Origin: Bdellovibrionales bacterium
GTDB lineage: Bacteria; Bdellovibrionota; Bdellovibrionia; Bdellovibrionales; UBA1609
Direction: 5' to 3'
Length of the DNA stretch: 32,512 nt
Assembly (NCBI GenBank): GCA_022450595.1
Contig: JAKUPT010000031.1
Span: 1-32,512, forward strand
Part shown: one piece after another, positions 17,275 through 25,847 of the stretch
Position numbering within the stretch: position 1 is the first letter of the stretch
How the letters are laid out: every line of letters begins with the position of its first letter
Translations under genes and position numbers: made by a program
Notes under the pieces: model-generated
The model's database searches: none
The model's input: only the letters and a program-made list of their open reading frames with translations
Told to the model about the DNA's origin: nothing

Positions 17275-17514
17275 TTATTCTAAATCTTTCAAGATCTTGG
17301 CCCGAGTGGACTCAATGTTTCCATCTGGGCGATAGATCGCATAATCTTTAATAGTATTCAGTTTTTGCTTTAAATCAGACGGTATTTGCCCCTCTGATTG
17401 ACGTTCAAAACTATTAATATATTGCCCTACTTTTCTTTTAAAATCACCATACTCGACTTCAGTCAGAGTTTTGATTTGATTTTTTAGTTCGCCTACTTGA
17501 GTTTGTAAAGACAT
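17275..17514 (-). CDS. small helical protein of unknown function
   Basis: A 79-residue soluble protein without a signal peptide. The N-terminal half has heptad-like spacing (VGELKNQIKTLTEVEYGDFKRKV), which suggests a coiled coil. The C-terminal half is Lys/Glu-rich and ends KILKDLE. A good Shine-Dalgarno AGGA lies 5 nt before the ATG, supporting a real gene despite its size. Its stop codon abuts the stop of the convergent outer-membrane protein gene with no base between. I do not recognise the family. Confidence 0.65.
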   Translation of the reverse strand: MSLQTQVGELKNQIKTLTEVEYGDFKRKVGQYINSFERQSEGQIPSDLKQKLNTIKDYAIYRPDGNIESTRAKILKDLE

Positions 17515-17593
17515 AGCTTCCTACCTTGTTAATCAGTTGTTAAGATATCTTCCATTCATAGCTAATTCATATTAGGATAACTATGAGGTAATC

Positions 17594-19549
17594 ATGTCAA
17601 ATGTTATTGTAATCGAGTCTGACAAAAAAATCTCTTTTCAAATTACAAAATTATTTGAAGAGATGTCAAAAGATCACCATGTCTATGTTTTTGATAGCCT
17701 AGAGGCTTTTGAGTCCATTTTATTTGACCAGGAGCAAAAAAACAAAACTCCTTTTCCTTGCCCCACTGTAGAAATTCTATTTTTTAATGCAGGTCTAATT
17801 AAAGCTGAAAACTTAAACAATTGGTGCAAAAAGGTCTACTCAAGGCTGGTTCAAACAAAGAGGTTCAACCAAGACAAGTCTCCCCATGATAGCATTCACT
17901 TGGTGGCCGGCACATATGAGTCTGAAGAGCTCAGTAAGTTTGACCTCATGCTTACATATATTAAAGATATTATTTATTATCCCCTAGATCGCTTATTATT
18001 TATGCAAAAAATGGAAGTTCTTATGGGTCTTCCCAAAAAAATAACTCCCTCATATTTGTTTTCTGAAAAAGTAGATATGCCAATTGAAATCTCTAAACGC
18101 TCTAAAGTGATTAATATTAATGAAATTGGCTTTCAAATAGAAAACCCCGTTCAACTCACAAAAGGAACAATGGCTCACTTTTACTTGTCTTTAGATAAAA
18201 ATATAGTGATTGATGCCTATGCACGAGTGAGTGGATTCAAGGCTAGTACCGACTCATCTGACCGCTTTATAGTCAGTTTTATATTTGAAGCTTTAACGGA
18301 AAGTAATTTAAAGTCATTGAGGTTATTTTTAGCAAAACAAAAAGCTCAGTCTTTTTTAATAAATGACAAAGATGAAGACTTTTTATTAAACCCTCTAGAT
18401 ATGCTTGCTAAACCAGATGATAAAAAGCCAAAAACTATTGCTCTTATTGTCGAAAACGAAGCTGTTGGAGGCCGTTTAAAAGAAGTGATTGAGAAAAGTC
18501 TTAGCCCTGTTAGAGTTATTTATGAGTCAAGTCTGCATGATTTTCACAACAAATATCTACCTCAAGAAAAAAAGCAGCTAGCAATAGCCAATGAAGACCT
18601 TAGCGTTCCCAAAGTAAGTTTCACATTAAATAGTATAGATAATAACTTTCAAAACTTTATAGGAAAAATTAATTCTACAGATCAAATATGCAATGAGTCC
18701 ATTGAGCTATTATTTAAAAGTGAAGAAGGATGGAGCCAGTTACTTAATGTGGGAGATTCACAGGAAGAGTTTCAAAAAAACCTTAGTACACTACAACCTG
18801 AAATTCCTAAAGTTTTTCATCTCACTCTAGGGTTTGAAAATTACAATAGACTTTTTCAAATCACTTTATTTTCAAACCCCGCTAAAAAAATGATTCAAGT
18901 GCATATTGAGCCCCCAAACCAAGAAGATTTACTAAAAAAACACAACTACCTTTCTAAGCTTGACCTCATGATACTAGACGACAGTAACAGTCCAGAGGGT
19001 TTTGAAGCCTGGAAGAATCAAATAAATAACTATTTAAATAAAAATAATATGCTTAAAAAACAAAACTCATATTTAAAAGTGATTCGACTTGTGGAGAAGG
19101 TGACAGACACTGCAATAGAGCAATTGAGAGAAAAACATGTACAATCCATTCACAGCAAAGCCATGAATAACCATCAACTTTTAATGAGTATAGCTGACCT
19201 GCTTAAGATCACTTATAGCAAATACAACTGGAAAAACATAAGATGGCTTAACCAGCAAAGACCTCTTCATATTGCTACACCTTCACACCTTGAAAGTTTA
19301 TCTGAGTTTGGAGCTTTTATTAAACACTCCAGACCAATTGCGCCAGGCACATTTTTGTTTTTACACAACTCTATTTTTAATCAAGCGCCCAATAAAAGCC
19401 TATGTGTGAGATTTTATTACACTGAAGAGGACTCTTCTGACAAAGAGTCACATTTATCATACTTTACTTATTTTGGAATTAATGATCAGTTCTTAAAATT
19501 TGTAAGAAGCTGGATTAGAGAAAATTACGCAGCCAAAAAAAACTTATAA
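17594..19549 (+). CDS. PilZ-like protein with flanking receiver-like regions
   Basis: A 651-residue cytoplasmic protein, apparently a signalling scaffold. Residues 1-145 resemble a receiver-like fold (NVIVIESDKKISFQITKLF, then EILFFNAGL and IYYPLD), but no proper phosphoacceptor Asp motif is visible. Residues ~160-255 look like a PilZ domain: NINEIGFQIEN corresponds to the (D/N)xSxxG motif, followed by GTMAHFYLSL and RFIVSFIFE. The RxxxR of c-di-GMP-binding PilZ domains is not evident, so ligand binding is doubtful. A second receiver-like start (KTIALIVENEAVGGRLKEVI) begins near 282. The C-terminal ~300 residues match nothing I know. GAGGT precedes the ATG by 4 nt. The 3' end overlaps the CBS gene by 6 bp on the opposite strand. 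Confidence 0.7.
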   Translation: MSNVIVIESDKKISFQITKLFEEMSKDHHVYVFDSLEAFESILFDQEQKNKTPFPCPTVEILFFNAGLIKAENLNNWCKKVYSRLVQTKRFNQDKSPHDSIHLVAGTYESEELSKFDLMLTYIKDIIYYPLDRLLFMQKMEVLMGLPKKITPSYLFSEKVDMPIEISKRSKVININEIGFQIENPVQLTKGTMAHFYLSLDKNIVIDAYARVSGFKASTDSSDRFIVSFIFEALTESNLKSLRLFLAKQKAQSFLINDKDEDFLLNPLDMLAKPDDKKPKTIALIVENEAVGGRLKEVIEKSLSPVRVIYESSLHDFHNKYLPQEKKQLAIANEDLSVPKVSFTLNSIDNNFQNFIGKINSTDQICNESIELLFKSEEGWSQLLNVGDSQEEFQKNLSTLQPEIPKVFHLTLGFENYNRLFQITLFSNPAKKMIQVHIEPPNQEDLLKKHNYLSKLDLMILDDSNSPEGFEAWKNQINNYLNKNNMLKKQNSYLKVIRLVEKVTDTAIEQLREKHVQSIHSKAMNNHQLLMSIADLLKITYSKYNWKNIRWLNQQRPLHIATPSHLESLSEFGAFIKHSRPIAPGTFLFLHNSIFNQAPNKSLCVRFYYTEEDSSDKESHLSYFTYFGINDQFLKFVRSWIRENYAAKKNL

Positions 19550-19978
19550 TGGCCAGGTCTTTGAGACGTATTTTTCCAAATGAACAATCACCTGCTCTTT
19601 TTTACTCAACACACTTTTAATAACATCAATGATATTTAAAAATCCAATAACTTGATTATTATCAACAACGGGCAAGTGTCTAAGGTTGTTTTCAGACATG
19701 GCACGCATACAGTCTTCGGCTGTAAAATTAGGTGAGACAACCTTAACCATAGTGGTCATGACCTCTTTAAGTTTGGTATTGTTTCCCAGCCCCTTCATCA
19801 CAACTCTTTTTATATAGTCTTTTTCAGAAAAGATGCCAACAACACTTCCGGCATCGACGATTAAAACAGCAGCTTCATCAGAGCCAGTTAATTCTTCTAA
19901 GGCATCAAAAATAGTTTGGTTGGGACTAAGTATTGGTATTTTATTAGGTTTGCTTTCTAAAATTTCTTGTACCGTCAC
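19544..19978 (-). CDS. CBS-domain pair protein
   Basis: A protein of about 144 residues made almost entirely of two CBS motifs forming one Bateman module, which normally binds adenine nucleotides and senses energy state. The first copy has TIFDALEEL and AAVLIVDAGSVVGIFSEKDYIKRV. The second has TAEDCMRAMSENNLRHLPVVDNNQVIGFLNIIDVIK. No catalytic domain is attached, so it probably regulates a partner in trans. An ATG at 19993 directly follows the TAA of the cNMP-binding gene but has no Shine-Dalgarno; AGGAGA lies 6 nt before the GTG at 19978, so I choose GTG. The upstream cNMP-binding gene is 15 nt away, so the two are very likely one operon. The 3' end overlaps the PilZ-like gene by 6 bp. Confidence 0.9.
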   Translation of the reverse strand: MTVQEILESKPNKIPILSPNQTIFDALEELTGSDEAAVLIVDAGSVVGIFSEKDYIKRVVMKGLGNNTKLKEVMTTMVKVVSPNFTAEDCMRAMSENNLRHLPVVDNNQVIGFLNIIDVIKSVLSKKEQVIVHLEKYVSKTWPL

Positions 19979-19993
19979 ACCAATTCTCCTCAT

Positions 19994-21139
19994 TTAAGCA
20001 GCTAATTTAAAGCCACAGTGTTGACAAAAGTTTGCACCTGGACTGTTTTCATTTTGACATGACGGACAACTGTCACCACCACCAGACTCAATTTTAACAA
20101 AGCTATTTTCAATAGAAGAAGACATATCGACATAGCCTTTTTCATTCCATAGATCAATTTCAGATAAAATTTGCCAGTGTTGAAGTGTTTCAACTAACTC
20201 ATTACGATCAAAGGATAGATCTACACCGCCTTTATCTTTTGACTTTCTACTTACAAAAAGTCCTTTTCTTTCAAGTAAATCAAGGTGCAAACTTTTTAAT
20301 TCAAATTTATGTTTTTCTTTAGCTTCATTAACAGCTTTATCAAAATTAATATTTGTAGCCCCCCTAAAATCTGGTTCTACACCCTCTGTCAGATCAGATA
20401 GTACTTTGGCACATTGATAAGCCAGCTTATCAACATATAAGATTTCACTTTTTCCACCTTTGTAAAGATGAAATTGAAAAAACTCAGCAAAGGCCTCTAC
20501 CCGATGAATGTCGTGGATTTTAATCGTCGTCAGCTCTTCAATCTCATCTTCATTTTTTTCATATGTTAAATCAGCAAGTTTAATCTTGCTTAAAATTTGC
20601 AAACAGTTCTGAATTCTTTGTGGTGACTCTAAAAAGAAACGACTCATATAAAGCTTTAATTGCCCCCAATCTAAAACAACCACACCATTTTCCTCTTGAG
20701 CAGTATGTTTTGCAACTAGAACCAATCCTCCAAAAGCTTTAGGAACAAGTCTTTCAGGACATGGCAGAACATCTGATTCTAATTTTTTTGATTTGACCTG
20801 TGAGCGCAAAGTTTTAACTTGTTCGACTGTAGACTTGAACATCATTTTAATTAACGGAATACTTTTATCTAAAATTTGATGAAAACTTTTAATAGGTATT
20901 GCTAAGTAATGTACCTCAGTAATAGCTTCCGCACACATTGATTGTCGATTGTTTAAAAAAAGGTTTTCATCACCAAGAACTGTTGAGCCACCGAGTTGCT
21001 CAATTTCTATCTTTTTTCCAGAACGCTCTAGAAACAGGCTCACTTTGCCAGATTTGATCAAAAACAGACTTTCCAGGGTATCACCTTCAGAAAATAATCT
21101 CTCACCACGCTTCAATTTTTTAACACTGTTGCTGTCCAA
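19994..21139 (-). CDS. cyclic-nucleotide-binding domain protein with C-terminal zinc ribbon
   Basis: A 381-residue cytoplasmic regulator. Residues ~5-110 form a CRP-like cNMP-binding beta-roll: KKLKRGERLFSEGD, LFLIKSGKVSLFLERSG and GDENLFLNNRQS. The phosphate-binding cassette is only loosely conserved, so ligand binding is uncertain. The middle (about 130-345) has no clear helix-turn-helix and matches nothing I recognise. The tail is a zinc ribbon with Cys358/Cys361 (CPSC) and Cys372/Cys375 (CQHC). A longer frame opens with TTG at 21196, but GGAGGG lies 7 nt before the TTG at 21139, which starts just ahead of the domain. The CBS gene follows immediately, so the pair probably works together. 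A role in signal-dependent control is inference. Confidence 0.82.
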   Translation of the reverse strand: MDSNSVKKLKRGERLFSEGDTLESLFLIKSGKVSLFLERSGKKIEIEQLGGSTVLGDENLFLNNRQSMCAEAITEVHYLAIPIKSFHQILDKSIPLIKMMFKSTVEQVKTLRSQVKSKKLESDVLPCPERLVPKAFGGLVLVAKHTAQEENGVVVLDWGQLKLYMSRFFLESPQRIQNCLQILSKIKLADLTYEKNEDEIEELTTIKIHDIHRVEAFAEFFQFHLYKGGKSEILYVDKLAYQCAKVLSDLTEGVEPDFRGATNINFDKAVNEAKEKHKFELKSLHLDLLERKGLFVSRKSKDKGGVDLSFDRNELVETLQHWQILSEIDLWNEKGYVDMSSSIENSFVKIESGGGDSCPSCQNENSPGANFCQHCGFKLAA

Positions 21140-21374
21140 GTTACGCCCTCCAAAATGTACAGTCCTCCTATCGGTCAAAACTTCAAAAAAATACAAAAAA
21201 AATCCTTAATATTTGCTTTTCAAAATGAGATTCACAAAAAATTGAGCCTTTTTGCCTTGCGCTGCGCATCGAAACCCCCTAATTTGCCTCTTTGTCCCAG
21301 AAAGGAACAATTTAGAAAATGATGTCTTATAGCTTTTATGGTAGTCTGTTTTGCAACTTAATTAGAGGTTAATT

Positions 21375-22931
21375 ATGCTATCAGTTATTTTTGGAATTTT
21401 ACTCGGGTTATCCGTATTTATACTACTTCAGATTTATTTAAACTCTCAAAAAACAGTTCAAGCTCAGGCTGTTGCTGATGATATTATTCTAGATGCCAAT
21501 GAAGCCGCTGAAGAGATCACCCAGTCAGCTAAAAACAAATATGACAACTATGTTGAAGAGTTACAGGAAAAGTTTGAAGAAGATATCCAACCGCACCTTG
21601 CTCACATTGAAGATCTCAAAGCCATTATAGATCAACAACAAGTGCACCTAAACAGCCAGTATCAAAAAAAAATGAGCTATGTCGACCAAGTTCAGAGCTC
21701 ATTGCAAAGTTTAGAATCTTCTCACGGAAACCGGATGAGTGCTCATAACCAAAAACAAGCTGAAAAGTCTCAATGGCTTCAAAAATATCGAGAAAAAATT
21801 CAACAAAGTCACAACATAAACGTTGAAGAAACCATTGAACTGCTAAAGAAACAAAGTATTGACCAATTTAGGAATGAAACACTTAAGCAGATTCAGATCC
21901 AAGAAGAGCTTTATCACCAAGATATTGAAAAACAAGCTAAATACGTTCTTGGCCGAATTTTAAATCGCTTTGAAAGACCTTACTGCCCCGAACGTGGCAT
22001 ACCAAATATAAACTTTCCCAATGAAAGGGTGATGAATAACGTTCTTGGTCCTGAGCAAAAATATCTAAAGCTTTTAGAACAAGAAATTGGTGTGGATTTA
22101 ACAGCATACCCTGAAAAATTATTTTTAAATGTCTCAGGCTTTGACCCGGTAAGGCGAGAGCTCACCCGCAGAACCTGCGATAATCTTATGCGCGAAAAAA
22201 GAATAGATGAGCATAAAATTAAAAAAACACTAGAAAAATCTAAACGCGATATGTTTCAAAAAATAAGAATGGATGGCAACCGGATTTGTAAAGAGCTTGG
22301 TCTTAAAAATGTACATCCAGAAATTAGAAATATGATGGGAAGCTTAAGATACAGATACTCATTTTCACAAAACCAGCATTTTCATTGTGCTGAAGTTGGT
22401 TGGCTGTGTGGGCTACTTAGCAGTGAACTGGGTCTTAATATTCATAAAGGACGTAGAGCCGGCATGTTACACGACATCGGAAAGTCTATGGATCACAGTA
22501 TAGATGGTGGGCATGCAGTTATTGGTGCCGAATTCATTTCAAAACATGAAGAAGAAAAAGACATTGTTCATGCTGTGCGTGCTCATCACTTTGATGAGCA
22601 GCCAAGTACAGATTTAGCTTATTTAGTTATAGCCGCAGATGCAATTTCAGGTGCAAGACCAGGGGCCAGAAGATCAACTGTAGAGTCTTACACCCAAAAA
22701 ATGGAAGACCTGATACGAATTGGCAATTCCTTTAAAGAAGTCATGAGTACATATATAGTTAGTGCCGGTCGCGAAGTGCGCTTAGTCGTAGACAGTAGAA
22801 AAGTTGATGACAGTCATGCTTTGAACTTGAGTAAAAAAGTGGCTGATAAAATTGAAGAAGAATGCACTTATCCTGGACAGATTAGAGTCACTGTCATTCG
22901 CCAAACTCAAGCCATTGAGTATGCTAAGTAG
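21375..22931 (+). CDS. rny: ribonuclease Y
   Basis: A membrane-anchored endoribonuclease that starts mRNA decay. The order matches RNase Y: an N-terminal TM helix (about 2-22), a long Glu/Gln-rich coiled coil (about 30-195), a KH domain (about 207-277) and an HD domain (about 330-440). HD residues are intact: His337, His366-Asp367 (MLHDIGK), His380 (GGHAVIG), His404-His405 and Asp422 (AADAISGARPGARR). At 518 residues it is full length. The KH domain keeps SGFDPVRRE, but the RNA-binding GxxG loop, usually GREGRNIR, reads GPEQKYLK, so RNA contact by this domain may be weakened. GAGG lies 7 nt before the ATG. The upstream gap contains the perfect palindrome TGCGCTGCGCA (21258-21268). The 3' end overlaps the convergent SIS gene by 8 bp. 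Confidence 0.95.
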   Translation: MLSVIFGILLGLSVFILLQIYLNSQKTVQAQAVADDIILDANEAAEEITQSAKNKYDNYVEELQEKFEEDIQPHLAHIEDLKAIIDQQQVHLNSQYQKKMSYVDQVQSSLQSLESSHGNRMSAHNQKQAEKSQWLQKYREKIQQSHNINVEETIELLKKQSIDQFRNETLKQIQIQEELYHQDIEKQAKYVLGRILNRFERPYCPERGIPNINFPNERVMNNVLGPEQKYLKLLEQEIGVDLTAYPEKLFLNVSGFDPVRRELTRRTCDNLMREKRIDEHKIKKTLEKSKRDMFQKIRMDGNRICKELGLKNVHPEIRNMMGSLRYRYSFSQNQHFHCAEVGWLCGLLSSELGLNIHKGRRAGMLHDIGKSMDHSIDGGHAVIGAEFISKHEEEKDIVHAVRAHHFDEQPSTDLAYLVIAADAISGARPGARRSTVESYTQKMEDLIRIGNSFKEVMSTYIVSAGREVRLVVDSRKVDDSHALNLSKKVADKIEEECTYPGQIRVTVIRQTQAIEYAK

Positions 22932-24441
22932 CTATTGGAATAAATGATTTTTTTAAGGCAATCTCTTTTGCTTTAAAAATTATAGACTCATCTGGTTTCA
23001 AGTAATTCTTTTGCTCTAATATTATCTTTAACGCCTCTTCGTAACTGACACTGTTATTTGTAAGTGCCAGCAAATATCTTGTGGCCCGGTCAATTAGCTT
23101 TCCGTTCGATGGACGCACCCAAGTCATCATATTACTTTCCACCCTACCCAATCGACACATAACAACTGTCGAGTGAAAGTTTAAAAGTAATTTTAACAAT
23201 AGGTTTTTTATCCATAAATTATTACATACAGGAATATCTATAAGCTGGTTATTAAAATTAAAACTTATATCCCTTGAGCCATCAATAACATCAATATATC
23301 TCAAATCCCCAAGTCGTCTTACACGCTTAAGTTTTGAAATCACTGAAAAATCAAACTCAGACATGTAGTTACTCGTGGTTTTATGATCCCCAGGCCAGTT
23401 GAGTGAATAAGGGCTGCGCCCCAGGAGCTGTAGCCAGGCTTGTTTTTCATCTAATGACTCTATTAATGAAATATAACACCACGACGGCGATGAGGTTAAC
23501 ATTGTTGTGGGCTCAAAAGAGGGAGTGCTAAAAGTAGGAGCCCTTTCTGTGGTGTCTGTAAAAGCCGTTAAAGCCAAATTTTTGGTCACATTATAATGTA
23601 CATACTTTTGCATGCGGTAAACTTCAGACTCAAATTCAATCATTGGTAAAATTGCTAAATAATGATTCAGCTGTATTTGCTCTTGAATCAGCTTAATATC
23701 TTCTTCTAAGTTTTCAGACAACAAGCTCAAGCCTAAAAAACTCATTAGTGCTGTTGTGGCCTGAAGTCTGGTGCTACCGGACAAAGCCATGGGGCCTGTG
23801 TCAATGTGTACAGATGTGACATTGGGGTCCTCAATCACATGGCGGCTTCTTTCAATGTTATTAATTAAAATTTCTCTGGGGTTACAGCACAACATAAAAA
23901 CTTTATGATGGGAAATTTGAGCTGCGGCTTTGGTGGCCCCCAAAACGTAGGGCGTCTCGCCTCCCTCTGTTACTCCGAGCATTAAATCATTTTTTGTGAA
24001 ATTTAACTGCTTGAGGTGGTTTTCACCATATTCTGGGTGATCTTCATAGCCTTCAAGTGAATGCACCAAGGCAATGTCTCCTCCAGCCATAAAGCCAACT
24101 ATTTGCTCACTATGTTCTGGGAATATTTGTCGAAAAAAAGATTCTATCTTAAGAGCTAAACGTCCAGTGGCCCCACAACCACAGATAAAAATTTTACCTT
24201 TAGAGGCTAGAACCTTTTGAACGGTCTTTCTTAACTCTTTAATGTTGTCTGTATGCTTTAAACTGGCATTGATTGCATTTTTGTCTAACTCATAAAACAT
24301 ATTAGCCGCGTCGAAAAGCGAGTTATTAGCTTTATCTGATAGTTGTAAGGTCAAAGGGTGTTGCATTTCTGTTGGCAAGAACCCGAGCTTGTACAGTTCA
24401 CTCACTTTTAAAAAATCATCATAGGAATCAAGATGTGTCAT
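22924..24441 (-). CDS. GCKR/MurQ-like sugar-phosphate-binding protein with two SIS-type regions
   Basis: A 505-residue cytoplasmic protein. The first half matches MurQ and the glucokinase regulatory protein GCKR: LPTEMQHPLT, GCGATGRLAL (phosphate loop), GFMAGGDIALVHSLEGYED, GVTEGGETPYVLGA and TGPMALSGSTRL. MurQ enzymes are about 300 residues; the extra C-terminal half (LLLNFHSTVVMCRLGRVESNMM, RPSNGKLIDRATRYL) corresponds to the second half of GCKR. At the place of the MurQ catalytic Glu (ASECPPTF) this protein reads KIESFFRQIF, so etherase activity is uncertain. It may bind MurNAc-6-phosphate, fructose-6-phosphate or a similar ligand. The longest frame begins with TTG at 24516 and adds 25 poorly fitting hydrophobic residues, so I take the ATG at 24441. 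The thiolase gene is divergent. Confidence 0.82.
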   Translation of the reverse strand: MTHLDSYDDFLKVSELYKLGFLPTEMQHPLTLQLSDKANNSLFDAANMFYELDKNAINASLKHTDNIKELRKTVQKVLASKGKIFICGCGATGRLALKIESFFRQIFPEHSEQIVGFMAGGDIALVHSLEGYEDHPEYGENHLKQLNFTKNDLMLGVTEGGETPYVLGATKAAAQISHHKVFMLCCNPREILINNIERSRHVIEDPNVTSVHIDTGPMALSGSTRLQATTALMSFLGLSLLSENLEEDIKLIQEQIQLNHYLAILPMIEFESEVYRMQKYVHYNVTKNLALTAFTDTTERAPTFSTPSFEPTTMLTSSPSWCYISLIESLDEKQAWLQLLGRSPYSLNWPGDHKTTSNYMSEFDFSVISKLKRVRRLGDLRYIDVIDGSRDISFNFNNQLIDIPVCNNLWIKNLLLKLLLNFHSTVVMCRLGRVESNMMTWVRPSNGKLIDRATRYLLALTNNSVSYEEALKIILEQKNYLKPDESIIFKAKEIALKKSFIPIAT

Positions 24442-24519
24442 TTCTATTAGCTTATCTATCTTGTCACCATTAAGCCACCATGTTTTAATAATCTGGATCA
24501 AAATAAGGAGTAACAATTT

Positions 24520-25797
24520 ATGAGTACATTAAAACATGTTGCCATTATTGGCGGTAAAAGAATTCCCTTTAGCAGATCTTTTGGTGCTTACTCTGGAATT
24601 AGCACTCGGGATCTTATGTCTGCCAGTGTTAAGGCTTTAGTTGAGGACTATAAGTTACAAGACAAAACTCTTGGTGAGGTTGTGCTAGGTGCTGTGATGA
24701 AACACAGTAAAGATTGGAATATGGCCCGAGAAGTTACACTGGGTTCTGGTCTTAACCCGTCCACTCCAGCTTATGACATTCAACAAGCTTGTGGCACCAG
24801 TCTAGAGGCCGCTATACTTGTTGCTAACAAAATTGCCCTAGGGCAAATTGACTGCGGTATTGCAGGCGGTGTGGACACCAACAGTGACTTGCCCATTGTA
24901 TTTAGTAAAGCTTTTTCACATCGACTTTTAAAATCATCCAGAGGTCGAAGTTTTGGGGACAAGATTAAACCTTTTATGGGCATGAGTTTAAAAGAACTTA
25001 AACCCGTGGTCCCTGGTGTTGTTGAGCCACGAACGAAACTTAGCATGGGTCAACATTGTGAGTTAATGGCCCAGCAGTGGGAAATTGCGAGACAAGACCA
25101 AGATGAGTTCGCCATTAAAAGTCATCACAATGCAGCTCGTGCTTATGAAGAGGGCTTTTTTAAAGATATGATGATTGAGTTTAAAGGGCTTGAAAAAGAT
25201 AATAATGTGCGCCCTGATACTGATCTTGAAACAATGGCTAAATTAAAACCCGCTTTTGAAAGAAGTGAAAAAGGAACTCTTACGGCAGGAAACAGCTCTC
25301 CTCTCACCGATGGTTCCGCCTGTGTTTTACTTGGATCAGAAGAGTGGGCCAAAGCCAACAATCTTCCTGTTTTGGCTTACATGAGCTTTAGTCAAACAGC
25401 GGCTGTAGACTTTGTTGCTGGCGAGGGACTTTTAATGGCTCCAGCTTATGCTGTTAGTGAGCTACTTAAAAAAGCGAACTTAAAGTTACAGGATTTTGAC
25501 TACTACGAAATCCATGAAGCCTTTGCAGCACAAGTGCTTTGCACTTTGAAAGCCTGGGAGTCTGAAAAGTTTTGTAAAGAAAAACTAGGTCGCGATGAAG
25601 CCCTAGGTTCTATTGATCGATCCAAGCTTAATGTCACTGGAAGCAGTGTTTCTATTGGCCACCCTTTTGCGGCCACTGGTGCAAGAATCATCCATACCCT
25701 AGCTAAACTTTTAGATAAAAAAGAGCAAGGTCGTGGACTGATTTCTATTTGCACGGCTGGAGGCATGGGAGTCACAGCCATTTTAGAAAAAAACTAA
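24520..25797 (+). CDS. fadI: acetyl-CoA acyltransferase (thiolase), FadI-like
   Basis: Cleaves 3-ketoacyl-CoA with CoA in fatty-acid beta-oxidation, or runs in reverse as acetoacetyl-CoA thiolase. Catalytic residues are in place: nucleophile Cys91 (QQACGTSLEA), His in EIHEAFAAQ, His381 (SIGHPFAATGAR) and Cys411 (SICTAGGMG). Length (425) and segments such as ALGQIDCGIAGGVDTNSDLPI and EKFCKEKLGRDEALG resemble FadI and the mitochondrial trifunctional beta subunit more than AtoB, so I favour FadI. The FadJ partner is not in the window. AAGGAG lies 7 nt before the ATG. A small hairpin terminator separates it from proline iminopeptidase, so those two are probably only partly co-transcribed. Confidence 0.92.
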   Translation: MSTLKHVAIIGGKRIPFSRSFGAYSGISTRDLMSASVKALVEDYKLQDKTLGEVVLGAVMKHSKDWNMAREVTLGSGLNPSTPAYDIQQACGTSLEAAILVANKIALGQIDCGIAGGVDTNSDLPIVFSKAFSHRLLKSSRGRSFGDKIKPFMGMSLKELKPVVPGVVEPRTKLSMGQHCELMAQQWEIARQDQDEFAIKSHHNAARAYEEGFFKDMMIEFKGLEKDNNVRPDTDLETMAKLKPAFERSEKGTLTAGNSSPLTDGSACVLLGSEEWAKANNLPVLAYMSFSQTAAVDFVAGEGLLMAPAYAVSELLKKANLKLQDFDYYEIHEAFAAQVLCTLKAWESEKFCKEKLGRDEALGSIDRSKLNVTGSSVSIGHPFAATGARIIHTLAKLLDKKEQGRGLISICTAGGMGVTAILEKN

Positions 25798-25807
25798 TTT
25801 TTAATTT

Positions 25808-25833
25808 AAGGAGCTTTCATGCTCCTTTTATTT
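25808..25833 (+). terminator. hairpin after the thiolase gene
   Basis: AAGGAGC (25808-25814) pairs perfectly with GCTCCTT (25821-25827) around a 6-nt loop and is followed by TTATTT. It lies 10 nt after the thiolase stop and 14 nt before the pip ATG. It is probably a modest intrinsic terminator, or an attenuator if the genes share a transcript. Confidence 0.65.
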
Positions 25834-25847
25834 CAAAAGGATTTAAT

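Noticed and set aside
24442-24516. 25-residue N-terminal extension of the GCKR-like protein from a TTG
   Set aside because: It has no Shine-Dalgarno, overlaps the divergent promoter region, and adds a hydrophobic stretch foreign to the family.
25749-25847. Upstream extension of proline iminopeptidase into the thiolase gene
   Set aside because: The 33 extra residues are out-of-frame thiolase sequence, whereas the ATG at 25848 has AAAAGGA and the family N-terminus.
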